A stretch of 64,000 bases of DNA from Mesonia aquimarina (GCF_003667275.1 NZ_RCNV01000006.1:62001-126000), one strand, 5' to 3'. Shown: positions 9,276-19,134, numbered from the stretch's first letter. Notes: generated by a model not told the origin, from the letters alone. Translations and numbers: made by a program.

Positions 9276-11309
9276 TCAATAATCAATAGTGAAAGCTCCC
9301 TTTTTACCGGTATAGTGAAAAGGGACTTTTTTTTGCTTACAAGTTTCTCTCCATCGTTTTACATAGTTTTTATAATTACTGCCGTCAACAATAATTTTTT
9401 GGGGAGTTAAACGATTAATAACGCGGTTTAAATTTATTTTAGAAGAATTTGTCAATAACAAAATATCAACTTCAGTATGCTTCGGAAGTTTATAAATGGT
9501 ATTTTCATCAATTACAAAAACCGAGAGATCATCAATTTGATACCAGTTTTTAAACTGATTTTTATACATAATCGTATCGATCGGAAATTCTTCAGCAATC
9601 GGTTTTACCAGTTTATTTGCCTTGCTTTTTCCTAGAGAATCTGTAAAAACAGAATACCTTGTGTTTTCTTGAATTCCGATGATGCTTGCTTTGTATTGAT
9701 GAAAAACTGTAAATGAATGATGATTTTTTTTGTTGTTAAAATTTATGATGTAAAAAACTTGAAAACCAATAATACAACTCAAAAAAAGCATGGTGTTTTT
9801 TTGAGTTCGGTTTGCCAAAAAATTATAAAAAGCAATAATTACAACGTAACTGCAGAAGCAAAACATTACCGGGAAATAGATTTTTTCAATGAGAAAGTTT
9901 TCTTGCATAGCAACCCAATTAATGACTTGCATTAATGTGTCTAATATGAATTGATAGATACTTTTAATGAACGCTGGCAGCTGATTTATTAAGGCTAAAA
10001 AAATGACTAAAACACCTATACTTAAAATGATGCCCAATGCCGGAACAACAATAATATTTGTGAGGAAAAACAAGCCCGGAAATTGATGAAAATAAAAAAT
10101 ACTCAGTGGCAAAACCCCTAATTGCGCTGCAAAAGTCACGCTTATAATGCTACCAAAAAAACGAATTAACTTTGGAGAATTTTTAAAGGGCTTAAAAAAA
10201 GAGGGTTGAAAAGCAATTATGGAAGCTACCGCAGCATAACTTAATTGAAATCCGACTTTAAATAATAAATTAGGATTGACAAGAAGTAAAATTAAGGCCG
10301 AAAGCAATAGCATATTTATAACACTAGATTTTCGATCCATAAAAAGGCCGATGCTCACGCAGGTGAACATAGTAACCGCTCGTAAAACTGAAGGTGTCAA
10401 TCCAACCAAAAATGCATAAATCCAGAGTAGCAAAATGATAGAAATAGAGGCAATTACTTTTCCGAAGAGAATTTTTCTTAACGGATAAAATAGAGCATAT
10501 AAAATCCATAAAATAATCCCGATATGTAAACCCGAAATTGCTAAAATATGAACTACACCGGCTTTAGTGAATTTTTCATAAGTGCCATCTTTTAATTGAT
10601 TTTTTCTACCTAATAAAAGCGCTTCCATCAAAGCAGTTTGCTTTTTAGAAAAAGAATTTTTTGTAATAGCTTGATGTATTTTTTGTTGAGCCTTTTCTGC
10701 GTACGCCTGTAAATTAGTACTTGTATCAATAGAAATAACTTTCTCGAAAGAGGTAGTTAACTGTCGATGAATTCCTCTATTTTTTAGAAACGCCCGATAA
10801 TCAAATTGAAACGGATTTTTAGAAGAAAAAACAGGCGTTATTTTTGAGTTTAAAAAAATGATTTCACCCAATAAAAATTTTCTGCTAAGGGAATCTTTTT
10901 CTACGCTGAATAATATTTTTCCTTCCGTATTTTTTGAACTTACTTTTCTTACTTCAGCTATATAGTTATCATAATATGAATTGCTGGATTTTTGCTCATT
11001 TATTTCTAAAACAAGATGATTAAACTCCTTACTTTTTATATGATTTATATAGTGTTTAGATTGCTGTGGCGCTTGATGAATTTGAAAACAAAAAAATCCT
11101 AAACCAACAAAGCAAACAGTACTAATTGTTGGAAAAAGAGCAGAAGATAATAAAGTAAATTTACTTTTAAAGTAAACGAAAATAAAGCTTAAAAGAATTG
11201 CTGAAAGAGCATAAAAAGTCCACTCTTGAAACGAATAGTTTTTAGCTAAAAAAATGCCGATACCAAAAGAAATACAAAGTAAACTTACAGGATTGCTCCA
11301 TAACTTCAT
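9276..11309 (-). CDS. ComEC/Rec2-family DNA uptake channel
   Basis: A 677-residue polytopic membrane protein. An N-terminal pair of helices precedes a DUF4131-like soluble domain. The ComEC channel core begins near ALLLGRKNQLKDG with the hallmark HILAISGLHIGI, followed by many membrane helices. The C-terminal 150 residues resemble the beta-lactamase-like domain only at the end (DILLLTNSS and PQKIIVDGSN), and no HxHxDH metal motif is visible, so a nuclease function of that domain is doubtful. Expected role: passage of single-stranded DNA across the inner membrane during transformation. The next minus-strand gene upstream is an NlpC/P60 lipoprotein, 31 bases away. Confidence 0.88.
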   Translation of the reverse strand: MKLWSNPVSLLCISFGIGIFLAKNYSFQEWTFYALSAILLSFIFVYFKSKFTLLSSALFPTISTVCFVGLGFFCFQIHQAPQQSKHYINHIKSKEFNHLVLEINEQKSSNSYYDNYIAEVRKVSSKNTEGKILFSVEKDSLSRKFLLGEIIFLNSKITPVFSSKNPFQFDYRAFLKNRGIHRQLTTSFEKVISIDTSTNLQAYAEKAQQKIHQAITKNSFSKKQTALMEALLLGRKNQLKDGTYEKFTKAGVVHILAISGLHIGIILWILYALFYPLRKILFGKVIASISIILLLWIYAFLVGLTPSVLRAVTMFTCVSIGLFMDRKSSVINMLLLSALILLLVNPNLLFKVGFQLSYAAVASIIAFQPSFFKPFKNSPKLIRFFGSIISVTFAAQLGVLPLSIFYFHQFPGLFFLTNIIVVPALGIILSIGVLVIFLALINQLPAFIKSIYQFILDTLMQVINWVAMQENFLIEKIYFPVMFCFCSYVVIIAFYNFLANRTQKNTMLFLSCIIGFQVFYIINFNNKKNHHSFTVFHQYKASIIGIQENTRYSVFTDSLGKSKANKLVKPIAEEFPIDTIMYKNQFKNWYQIDDLSVFVIDENTIYKLPKHTEVDILLLTNSSKINLNRVINRLTPQKIIVDGSNYKNYVKRWRETCKQKKVPFHYTGKKGAFTIDY

Positions 11310-11340
11310 AGTATAAAGTTACAGAAAATAATCTAGAAGT

Positions 11341-11838
11341 TTAGAAAACTCGTCTTGCCATTACAAAAGCTTTATTCCAATAAGGGTTGTTGAGAGAGGA
11401 AACAATAACTCCACTCGAAGTGGTAGAATGTATAAAACTAACTTCTCCGGGGGCTAATTGAACCACCAAACCCACGTGATTAATCACCCTTCGCGTTTTG
11501 TTGGTCTGAAAAAAGAGCAAGTCGCCTACATTTATTTCGTTTACGCGTAGCCTTCTTCCTTCTTTAGACATCGCTCCCGAAGTTCGTGGTAATTGTATGT
11601 TTTCTTTTTGAAACGATACATAAATTAATCCAGAACAATCCATACCTCGTTTTGTAGTACCTCCGTATTTGTATTTTGTTCCTTCAAAACTAAGGGCGTA
11701 ATCTGCAATATTACTTGCCGCCGGAACAGGATCATATCGGTACGAGGAACTTTCTTCAATACCAGAAGTATTATTTTTTGGAGCACCACAAGAAGCAAGG
11801 AAGCCAGTTAAGAGAACAAGTAATAAAAGCTTTTTCAT
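11341..11838 (-). CDS. NlpC/P60 (C40) peptidoglycan endopeptidase lipoprotein
   Basis: A 165-residue lipoprotein. The lipobox is GFLASC with Cys at residue 17. The NlpC/P60 domain has catalytic Cys in RGMDCSGLIY, catalytic His in INHVGLVV, and a polar third residue in the FIHSTTSSGV strand. Such enzymes cleave stem-peptide bonds of peptidoglycan. After the Cys comes GAPKNNTSG rather than an acidic surface-export signal, so it probably faces the periplasm. Confidence 0.93.
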   Translation of the reverse strand: MKKLLLLVLLTGFLASCGAPKNNTSGIEESSSYRYDPVPAASNIADYALSFEGTKYKYGGTTKRGMDCSGLIYVSFQKENIQLPRTSGAMSKEGRRLRVNEINVGDLLFFQTNKTRRVINHVGLVVQLAPGEVSFIHSTTSSGVIVSSLNNPYWNKAFVMARRVF

Positions 11839-11855
11839 AGAAAGAGTTTTTTAAG

Positions 11856-12968
11856 TTAACGGATGTTATCAATTATTAATTGTGCAGTTTTTTTACTGGC
11901 TCCACTTCCGCCAAGTTTTTCTTTCAGTAATTTATAATCTTGTAATAAAACTTTTCGGTGAGATTCGCCTAAAATTTTATGCAATTCTTTTTCAAGATTT
12001 TTAGCATTAAATTCATGCTGAATTAATTCTTTTACCACTTCACGGTTCATAATTAAATTAACCAAGGATATGTAGTTCAGTTTAATAATTCGTTTGGCAA
12101 TTTCGTAAGATACAGTACTTCCTTTGTAGCAAACCACTTCAGGAATGTTAAAAAGTGCGGTTTCCAATGTTGCAGTGCCCGAAGTTACCAAGGCAGCTGA
12201 AGCGACACTCAGCAAATCATAGGTTTTATTAAGAAGTAAAAAAACATTTTTTTGCTGAATAAAAGGCGTGTAAAATTCTCGATCTTGGCTGGGAGCCCCG
12301 GCTATTACAAATTGATAATCAGGAAATTTATCAACCATTTTTAACATGGTTTTTAGCATTTTGCTAATTTCTTGTTTTCGACTTCCCGGGAGTAAAGCAA
12401 TGATAGGTTTTTGACTTAATTTATTCTGAGAAACAAAGGCATCAAAATCTATTTCGTTACGTTGTTCTATTGCATCTAAAAGGGGATGGCCTACAAAATG
12501 AACAGGGAACTGATGTTTTTCTTCATAGAAATCTTTTTCAAACGGAAGTATTACATACATTTTATCGATGTCCCGTTTTATAGCTTTAATTCTGTTTTCT
12601 TTCCACGCCCAAATTTGCGGAGAAATATAATAATGTGTTTTGTAGCCTTCTTCTTTTGCCCATTTGGCTATTCTGAAATTAAAGCCAGGATAATCTATAA
12701 ATAAAATAACATCTGGTTGAAAAGTAGCAATGTCTTTTTTACAAACTGAAATATTTTTAAGAATGGTTTTTAAATTGAAAATGACCTCTACAAAACCCAT
12801 AAAGGCGAGCTCTCTATAATGTTTAACCAAAGTGCCGCCTACATTCTGCATTAAATCGCCGCCCCAAAACCTAAATTCTGCTTCACTGTCTTTTACTTTT
12901 ATGGCTTTCATAAGGTTTGATGCATGCAAATCTCCCGAAGCTTCTCCTGCAATTAAATAATATTTCAT
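11856..12968 (-). CDS. lpxB: Lipid-A-disaccharide synthase
   Basis: GT19-family glycosyltransferase that joins UDP-2,3-diacylglucosamine to lipid X to form the lipid A disaccharide at the inner membrane. The 370-residue length is normal. Clear family motifs are GEASGDLHASNLMKAI at residues 8-23, the PDVILFIDYPGFNFRIAKWA strand, YYISPQIWAWKENR, and LLPGSRKQEI. It sits in a minus-strand run with surE, a small membrane protein and an NlpC lipoprotein, which fits envelope biogenesis. Confidence 0.97.
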   Translation of the reverse strand: MKYYLIAGEASGDLHASNLMKAIKVKDSEAEFRFWGGDLMQNVGGTLVKHYRELAFMGFVEVIFNLKTILKNISVCKKDIATFQPDVILFIDYPGFNFRIAKWAKEEGYKTHYYISPQIWAWKENRIKAIKRDIDKMYVILPFEKDFYEEKHQFPVHFVGHPLLDAIEQRNEIDFDAFVSQNKLSQKPIIALLPGSRKQEISKMLKTMLKMVDKFPDYQFVIAGAPSQDREFYTPFIQQKNVFLLLNKTYDLLSVASAALVTSGTATLETALFNIPEVVCYKGSTVSYEIAKRIIKLNYISLVNLIMNREVVKELIQHEFNAKNLEKELHKILGESHRKVLLQDYKLLKEKLGGSGASKKTAQLIIDNIR

Positions 12969-12982
12969 GCTGCTTTTCTTAG

Positions 12983-13270
12983 TTAAAACGTATCAATTGT
13001 AATAAAAATGATAGCAATAGCAACTAGTAAAGTTGCTATAAGTACACCACGACTTCTGTAAACTTGTTTCTTTTTTAAGAATACAAAAAAGGGCAAGAAA
13101 TTTAAAATTGCTCCTAAAGAAAGTAAATGTCCTAACCGGTCTTCATCTCTTGCAAGCTCTAAGGTTTTTAAAAAGCTATAATCAGATAATGCGGTAACGT
13201 ATAAAAATAATCCGGCACAAGTAGCTAGAATTCCTACTAAAAAGCCAATAAAAATTTCTTTTTTAATCAT
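12983..13270 (-). CDS. Small three-helix membrane protein, conserved hypothetical
   Basis: A 95-residue protein with three hydrophobic segments (about 7-29, 47-64 and 76-92) separated by charged loops (ELARDEDRLGH and KKKQVYRSRG). I recognise no named domain. It overlaps the 3' end of surE by 8 bases and ends 14 bases before lpxB, so it is part of this operon. Length, topology and coupling suggest a genuine envelope protein, but no function can be stated. Confidence 0.75.
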   Translation of the reverse strand: MIKKEIFIGFLVGILATCAGLFLYVTALSDYSFLKTLELARDEDRLGHLLSLGAILNFLPFFVFLKKKQVYRSRGVLIATLLVAIAIIFITIDTF

Positions 13271-14045
13271 GTAAATTCCAAGTGTTTAATTCTTTAATAG
13301 CGTGATGTGCAGTAAGATCAAACTGAACAGGAACCACAGAAATATAACCTTCTTTTAAAGCCCATTCGTCTGTGTCTTCTCCTTGATCTTCGTTTACAAA
13401 CTCTCCGGTTAACCAATAATAATCACGTCCTTGCGGATTAGTGCGTTTATCAAACTTTTCTACCCAATGAGCTTTTGCTTGTCGGCAAACTTTAATTCCT
13501 TTAATTTCCTTCTCAGGAAGTTTAGGAATATTAACATTAAGCACCACACCCGCTGGAAGTCCGTTTTTTAAAACATTTTTAGTAATGGTTTTTACAAATT
13601 TAGATGTTGGTTCAAAATCTGCTGTAAGCGAATAATCTAACAAAGAAAAACCAATTGCCGGAATTCCTTCTGTACCCGCTTCAACAGCGGCGCTCATTGT
13701 TCCCGAGTAAATAACATTGATAGAAGAATTAGATCCGTGGTTAATTCCGCTGACACATAAATCCGGTTTGCGGTGCAAAATTTCTTGTTTAGCAATTTTC
13801 ACACAATCTGCCGGCGTGCCGGAGCAACTGTACTCTTTATGTTTTTCGGTTTTTTTTAAGGTAATAGGGTCGCAATATAAATTATCGTTAATTGTAATTG
13901 CGTGTCCCATTCCGCTTTGTGGACTATCCGGCGCAACCACTATAACATCGCCTAATTCTTTCATTAATTTTATTAAGTGGCGAATTCCGGGAGCGGTAAC
14001 GCCGTCGTCATTAGTTACTAAAATTAGTGGTTTTTTTGTTGCCAT
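13263..14045 (-). CDS. surE: 5'/3'-nucleotidase SurE
   Basis: Survival protein SurE, a metal-dependent nucleoside monophosphate phosphatase. The N-terminal metal motif TNDDG (ILVTNDDGVTAPGIRHL) and SGINHGSN are diagnostic, as is YSGTMSAAVEA. I start at the ATG at 14045 (MATKKPLILVTNDDG) because family members begin just before the first beta strand; another in-frame ATG lies three codons upstream at 14054. First gene of a minus-strand operon, overlapping the small membrane protein by 8 bases. Confidence 0.95.
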   Translation of the reverse strand: MATKKPLILVTNDDGVTAPGIRHLIKLMKELGDVIVVAPDSPQSGMGHAITINDNLYCDPITLKKTEKHKEYSCSGTPADCVKIAKQEILHRKPDLCVSGINHGSNSSINVIYSGTMSAAVEAGTEGIPAIGFSLLDYSLTADFEPTSKFVKTITKNVLKNGLPAGVVLNVNIPKLPEKEIKGIKVCRQAKAHWVEKFDKRTNPQGRDYYWLTGEFVNEDQGEDTDEWALKEGYISVVPVQFDLTAHHAIKELNTWNLHD

Positions 14046-14098
14046 AAACTTCATTTTAATAAGCCACTAAAATACATATTTAAACCGTCAAAACGATG

Positions 14099-14106
14099 CA
14101 AAGCTA
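14099..14106 (-). promoter_or_regulatory. Bacteroidota -7 element upstream of surE
   Basis: Minus-strand TAGCTTTG is an exact TAnnTTTG match, about 50 bases before the surE start. It probably drives the surE/lpxB operon. No convincing -33 TTG was seen. Confidence 0.45.
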
Positions 14107-14270
14107 TTTTTCTTCAACCCAAAAAGAGTATTATATTTATTTTATGAAATAAAAAGTAAAAAAATAGTACTTTTAAGCTTTGCAAAAAGCTTATGAAAGT
14201 AAGATATTGTAAAAAAATTGGCATAATTTTTAATGTATGTAAGTAGATGAACATGAAATTTAACGGGTTT

Positions 14271-16412
14271 ATGAAAAAGAATTTTAAAATATTTTTATTA
14301 GGGCTTTTGTTAGCAGTAGCTTCTTGTAGTTTTACCACTAATAAAATTGAAACGAATACCGATTCTGATAAAGATGAAGTATTAATAGAATTGATCTCTT
14401 TTGTACTCAGCAGAGGACATTATGATCCTAAAGATATAGACGACTCCTTTTCTAAGGCTGTTTATGAAGATTATCTGTTAGGCTTAGATCCTAGAAAGCG
14501 CTATTTTCTAGAAAAAGACATTAAAGAATTTCAAAAATTTGAAGATAAGATTGACGATGAAATTAATAATCATAAAATTTCATTTTTCAATCTAACTCAC
14601 CAGCGCTTGCTTGAAAGAATTGAAGAAACTAAAGGTTTTTACGCAGAAATTTTAGAAAAACCGTTTGATTTTTCTGAAAGTGAAGAAATCAATACCGATT
14701 ATGATAATATTCCTTATGCATCTTCAAAAAAAGAACTTAAAGAACGCTGGAGACAACAATTAAAATTTAGTACGCTTGGTAATTTTTACGACCTAAAAAA
14801 GGAAGAAGAATTAAAAGCAAAAGAAGATGAAAATTACACACAACTTTCTGATGAAGAATTAGAAAAAAAAGCAAGAGAGACCACAAAAAATTCATTAGAT
14901 GAAGCCTTTGATATTTTTGGTGATTTAGAGAAAAAAGATTGGTTTGCTATTTATGTAAATGCAGTTGTAGAAAAATTCGATCCGCATACCGTTTATTTTG
15001 CACCGCGTGACAAAGAGCGTTTTGATATTCAAATGCGTGGAAGCTTAGAAGGCATTGGAGCGCGTCTGCAGAAAAAAATGGATAATATAAAAATTGTTGA
15101 AATTATTTCTGGAGGTCCTGCTTGGCGCGGAGAAGAACTGGAAGTTGGCGATGTAATTAAAAAAGTAAAACAAGAAGACGAAAAAGAAGCGGTTAGTATT
15201 GTAGGTATGCCTATTGATGATGCAGTAGATTTAATTAAAGGGCCAAAAGGAACTAAAGTAACGCTGACGGTTAAAAAAGTAGACGGAACTATAGAAGATA
15301 TCGTTATTGTTCGAGATATTGTAGAAATTGAAGAGACTTACGCAAAAAGCACAATGGTAGAAAAAGATGGTAGAAATTACGGTTTAATTAATCTGCCTAA
15401 ATTCTATTTCGATATGGAAAATGCCAATAGTAGAAATGCAGCTTCAGATATTGAAAAGGAAATAGTTCGTCTCAAGAAAGAACACATGGATGGGCTGGTA
15501 ATTGATTTGAGAAATAATGGCGGAGGTTCATTATCTACCGTAATCGATATTGCCGGAATGTTTATTGAAGAAGGGCCTATTGTACAAGTGCGCTCTGGTG
15601 ATGGCGAAAAAGAAGTGTTAAGTGATAGAGACGACAGTATTTTATGGGATGGTCCGTTAGTAATTTTAGTGAATGAACTTTCTGCATCAGCTTCAGAAAT
15701 CTTAGCTGCTGCAATGCAGGATTACAAACGCGCTATTGTTATTGGAAGCAATCAGACTTACGGAAAAGGAACTGTTCAAAACGTAGTCGATCTAAACCGA
15801 TGGATGCGTAACAGTGATATGGGTAATATGGGTGCGTTAAAATTAACTACCCAAAAATTTTATCGTGTTAATGGAGGTTCTACGCAATTAAAAGGAGTAG
15901 AGAGTGATGTTGTAGTGCCAGACCGTTACAGTTATATAGATATTGGTGAACGCGATATGAAAAATCCATTACCTTGGGATCAAATCGAACCAGCAGATTA
16001 CCAAGAATGGGATGGCTATATAGACTTTGATGAAACTATAAAAAACAGTAAAAAACGAATGGCAAAAAGTGATCAATTAAAATTGATTGATGAAAGTGCT
16101 AAGTGGATTAAAGAGCAGCGTGATGAAAATACTTATTCTTTAAAATATGAAGCATATAAAACAAAAATTGCTGAAGACGAAAAGCAAGCCGAACGTTTTG
16201 ATGCGATACAAGATTATAAAACAGATTTAACTTTTGAATCGTTGCCATACGAAAAAAATCGATTTAAAACCGATACTACATTGGCAGAAAAGCGTGATCG
16301 TTGGCATAAAAGCTTAAGTAAAGATGTTTATGTAGAAGAAGCTATTCATGTGCTTGAAGATTTAAAACTAAATAATATCAGAAAGTCTGAAATGGCAGAC
16401 ATTAAAAATTAA
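14271..16412 (+). CDS. Carboxy-terminal processing protease (Prc/Tsp family, S41), lipoprotein
   Basis: A periplasmic tail-specific serine protease of 713 residues. From the ATG at 14271 the N-terminus is a lipoprotein signal (KKNFKIFLLGLLLAVASC); an in-frame ATG at 14247 would only lengthen the n-region. Then come a helical N-terminal domain, a PDZ domain (roughly 255-345, beginning GSLEGIGARLQ), and the S41 core. The catalytic dyad by alignment to E. coli Tsp is Ser473 in SASASEI and Lys498 in TYGKGTVQ. The C-terminal Lys/Glu-rich helical domain is typical of Prc. The next gene starts 5 bases downstream. Confidence 0.94.
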   Translation: MKKNFKIFLLGLLLAVASCSFTTNKIETNTDSDKDEVLIELISFVLSRGHYDPKDIDDSFSKAVYEDYLLGLDPRKRYFLEKDIKEFQKFEDKIDDEINNHKISFFNLTHQRLLERIEETKGFYAEILEKPFDFSESEEINTDYDNIPYASSKKELKERWRQQLKFSTLGNFYDLKKEEELKAKEDENYTQLSDEELEKKARETTKNSLDEAFDIFGDLEKKDWFAIYVNAVVEKFDPHTVYFAPRDKERFDIQMRGSLEGIGARLQKKMDNIKIVEIISGGPAWRGEELEVGDVIKKVKQEDEKEAVSIVGMPIDDAVDLIKGPKGTKVTLTVKKVDGTIEDIVIVRDIVEIEETYAKSTMVEKDGRNYGLINLPKFYFDMENANSRNAASDIEKEIVRLKKEHMDGLVIDLRNNGGGSLSTVIDIAGMFIEEGPIVQVRSGDGEKEVLSDRDDSILWDGPLVILVNELSASASEILAAAMQDYKRAIVIGSNQTYGKGTVQNVVDLNRWMRNSDMGNMGALKLTTQKFYRVNGGSTQLKGVESDVVVPDRYSYIDIGERDMKNPLPWDQIEPADYQEWDGYIDFDETIKNSKKRMAKSDQLKLIDESAKWIKEQRDENTYSLKYEAYKTKIAEDEKQAERFDAIQDYKTDLTFESLPYEKNRFKTDTTLAEKRDRWHKSLSKDVYVEEAIHVLEDLKLNNIRKSEMADIKN

Positions 16413-16417
16413 CTAGA

Positions 16418-17527
16418 ATGCGTCAACAGACAAATTCTTTAGCTCAATTAGCGCTCCAAAAATTCAAAAAGAATCTTTGGGGCGTTTTGAGTTTTATATT
16501 TATTATCTGTTGTATTTTTTTAGCTGTTTTTGCTTATTTTATTGCACCAGACGATTCTGAAAATGCCAATCAAATGCATTTGTCTATTCATTCAAAAGCA
16601 CCTGGATTTACAGTGCAAATGCTTCAAATTCCGGGTCAAAATCAGTTAGAAGAATCGTGGGTAAAGCAATTGTTTTTTGGTAAGCAAAGTTCAGGAACCG
16701 AGCATCCAATTTCTTCTTATCATTTTTCGGAGAATAAATTAATTGTCATTCCGTATTCCGGAGCAAATGAAAAGGCTTTAGAAAAGGAATATCAATTGTC
16801 AGAAAATTTCCCTTCAGAATTATCAAAATCAGCTATAGAGAGGAATTATATTTATCAGAAAAAGTTTTTATTAGGAACCGATAAATACGGAAGAGATCTA
16901 TTGAGTCGTATACTTATTGGTACAAGAATTTCGCTTTCAATTGGTTTTGTAGCAGTATTTATTTCTTTGTTGATAGGCATTTCATTGGGAGCATTGGCCG
17001 GTTATTTTGGAGGTAAATTAGATGCTGCCATTATGTGGTTAATTAATGTTACCTGGTCTATACCCACCTTACTTTTAGTAATCGCCATAACCTTAGCCTT
17101 AGGAAAAGGTTTTTGGCAGGTCTTTATAGCCGTGGGCTTAACGATGTGGGTCGAGGTTGCACGTGTGGTACGAGGGCAAGTTATTAGCGTAAAGCAAATG
17201 CAATATATCACCGCAGCTAAAGCTTTAGGGTACAATAGCAGACGTATTATTAAAAATCATATTTTACCTAATGTAATGGCGCCGGTAATTGTAATTTCTG
17301 CTGCTAATTTTGCAGCTGCTATTTTAATTGAAAGCGGATTGAGTTTTTTAGGGATTGGCGCTCAGCCTCCAATGCCAAGTTGGGGTTCGATGATTAAAGA
17401 TCACTATAGTTATATCATTCTGGGAAAAGCTTATTTAGCCATAATTCCTGGCTTAGCCATAATGAGTTTAGTGATGGCGTTTATGCTTATTGGGAATGCA
17501 CTTCGTGATGCTTTTGATGTGAAGTAA
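16418..17527 (+). CDS. ABC transporter permease, DppC/OppC type
   Basis: Inner-membrane permease of a peptide/nickel-type ABC importer, 369 residues. An OppC N-terminal helix (about 18-43) is followed by a periplasmic stretch of about 120 residues, longer than usual. Then comes DKYGRDLLSRILIGTRISL and five more helices. The EAA-type coupling loop is AAKALGYNSRRIIKNHILPN. No partner permease, ATPase or binding protein is adjacent, which is common for the Bacteroidota version. The substrate is unknown. Confidence 0.9.
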   Translation: MRQQTNSLAQLALQKFKKNLWGVLSFIFIICCIFLAVFAYFIAPDDSENANQMHLSIHSKAPGFTVQMLQIPGQNQLEESWVKQLFFGKQSSGTEHPISSYHFSENKLIVIPYSGANEKALEKEYQLSENFPSELSKSAIERNYIYQKKFLLGTDKYGRDLLSRILIGTRISLSIGFVAVFISLLIGISLGALAGYFGGKLDAAIMWLINVTWSIPTLLLVIAITLALGKGFWQVFIAVGLTMWVEVARVVRGQVISVKQMQYITAAKALGYNSRRIIKNHILPNVMAPVIVISAANFAAAILIESGLSFLGIGAQPPMPSWGSMIKDHYSYIILGKAYLAIIPGLAIMSLVMAFMLIGNALRDAFDVK

Positions 17528-17602
17528 TAGTTAGAAAAAAGCACTATTTTTTAGAAAAGTGATTTTTTTTGTATCTTAAATTTTTTAAAAAGAAATGGTG
17601 TT

Positions 17603-17992
17603 ATGGCAAGTATATTTACAAAAATAATCAATGGCGAATTACCTGCATATAAAGTAGCAGAAACCGAGCAGTTTTTAGCATTTTTAGATATTAATCCTAA
17701 CGCGAAGGGACACACTTTATGTATTCCAAAAAAGGAAGTTAATAAAATTTTTGATTTAGATAAGGATGCCTATCATGAGCTTTTAGAGTTCTCTCGAAAA
17801 GTGGCTCTAGCATTAGAAAAAGCGGTAGATTGTAAACGTATAGGGATGTCTGTAATTGGATTGGAAGTTCCCCATGTACATATTCATTTAATTCCGCTAC
17901 AAGAAATGCGGGATGCTACATTTCAGCATAAAATAAAATTAAGTGAAGAAGAATTTAAGAAATTGGCAGAAAAAATTCAGGCTAATTTTTAA
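17603..17992 (+). CDS. HIT family (Hint-like) nucleotide hydrolase
   Basis: A 129-residue histidine-triad protein. The active-site motif HVHIHL lies near the C-terminus (EVPHVHIHLIPL), and the N-terminus FTKIINGELPAYKVAE is typical of the Hint branch. These enzymes hydrolyse purine nucleoside phosphoramidates. It converges with the histidine kinase gene, overlapping by 4 bases. Likely monocistronic. Confidence 0.95.
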   Translation: MASIFTKIINGELPAYKVAETEQFLAFLDINPNAKGHTLCIPKKEVNKIFDLDKDAYHELLEFSRKVALALEKAVDCKRIGMSVIGLEVPHVHIHLIPLQEMRDATFQHKIKLSEEEFKKLAEKIQANF

Positions 17993-19134
17993 GCTTTTTT
18001 GAGTTGAATTTCAAAGGTTGTTCCTTGATTGGCTTCACTTTTTAGTACACGAATTTTTCCTTCATGATATTCTTCCATAATCCTTCTAGCTAAAGATAAA
18101 CCTAAACCCCAACCTCTTTTTTTTGTGGTGTAACCAGGTTGAAATACTTTTTTGAAATTGGCTTTTGCAATCCCCTTTCCGGTATCGCTAATATGAACAT
18201 ACGCATATTTGCTGTCTTGGGTAATATCGATGTTAATATCACCTTTTCCGCGAAGCGCATCAATAGCATTTTTCACCAAGTTCTCCACAGTCCAGCTAAA
18301 TAATTGTTCATTTAAATTGACTATGATTTCTTCCTTAGGAAGCTGTAAAGAGAAGTTAATTAATTTTGATGTGCGCGAGGAAAGATAATCATAAGAATGT
18401 TGTGTAGCCTCTACTAAATTTGTTTTTTCTAGGGTTGGTAAGGAACCAATTTTAGAAAAACGTTCGGTAATTACACGTAAGCGTGAGATGTCCTTTTCAA
18501 TTTCTGCAATGTATGACGGGTTTACTTTTTCACTACGTAGAATTTCTGCCCAACCAACTAATGAAGATAATGGTGTGCCAATTTGATGAGCTGTTTCTTT
18601 CGCCATCCCTGCCCAAAGTTTACTTTGTTCATGTTCTTTTGCTGTAGAATAGAAGTAGTAAAGAATAGCTAAAAACAGGAAAACAATCACAAAAATTCCG
18701 ATAGGGAAATATTTTAGATTGTTCAATAAATTAGAATTTCCATAATAAACAACCATTAATAATTCATCACCATCGGTAATAGGGATGGGTTCATATTCAG
18801 ATTCAAACTCTTTAGCGAGTTGTTTAATCTCATCATCGCTGTTAATATCAGAAATATTTCTAGCATCGTAAGCGCCACTTTTTACAGTGTAAAAAATCAT
18901 GGGAGTGGTTGTGTTTCGCTCTAACACTGTAAGAGCAAGCTCACTAAAATCATCATCAATACTTTTGCCTACAATTTCTGAATAAGCGCTTACCCAAATT
19001 TCCATTTTGTTGCGCTCTTCTTGCTTTATCCTATTGAAAAAAATAGCAATATTCCATAAAAATAAAATAATAATACTAAGCGATGAGATGATTATAAACC
19101 ATCTAGTAAATTTTCGCTCTTCATTAAAAATCAT
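17989..19134 (-). CDS. Membrane sensor histidine kinase (orphan)
   Basis: A 381-residue kinase. One TM helix lies near the N-terminus (about 10-32) and a second at about 145-165 (FPIGIFVIVFLFLAILYYFY), enclosing a periplasmic sensor of about 110 residues. The H-box is AKETAHQIGTPLSSL with the phospho-acceptor His. The ATPase domain shows an N-box (VENLVKNAIDAL), DTGKGI and GWGLGLSLARRI. The variant HQIGTP box is common in Bacteroidota. No response regulator is adjacent. I chose the ATG at 19134 over a TTG two codons upstream. Confidence 0.92.
   Translation of the reverse strand: MIFNEERKFTRWFIIISSLSIIILFLWNIAIFFNRIKQEERNKMEIWVSAYSEIVGKSIDDDFSELALTVLERNTTTPMIFYTVKSGAYDARNISDINSDDEIKQLAKEFESEYEPIPITDGDELLMVVYYGNSNLLNNLKYFPIGIFVIVFLFLAILYYFYSTAKEHEQSKLWAGMAKETAHQIGTPLSSLVGWAEILRSEKVNPSYIAEIEKDISRLRVITERFSKIGSLPTLEKTNLVEATQHSYDYLSSRTSKLINFSLQLPKEEIIVNLNEQLFSWTVENLVKNAIDALRGKGDINIDITQDSKYAYVHISDTGKGIAKANFKKVFQPGYTTKKRGWGLGLSLARRIMEEYHEGKIRVLKSEANQGTTFEIQLKKA

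Noticed and set aside
14161-14246. AAGCTTTGCAAAAAGCTT inverted repeat upstream of the tail-specific protease
   Set aside because: The 6-bp arms are expected by chance in this AT-rich spacer, and no promoter consensus of good quality overlaps it.
14114-14338. A 74-codon minus-strand ORF opposite the start of the tail-specific protease gene
   Set aside because: It overlaps the real signal-peptide codons, is dominated by Phe/Leu/Lys from AT-rich DNA, and shows no family resemblance.
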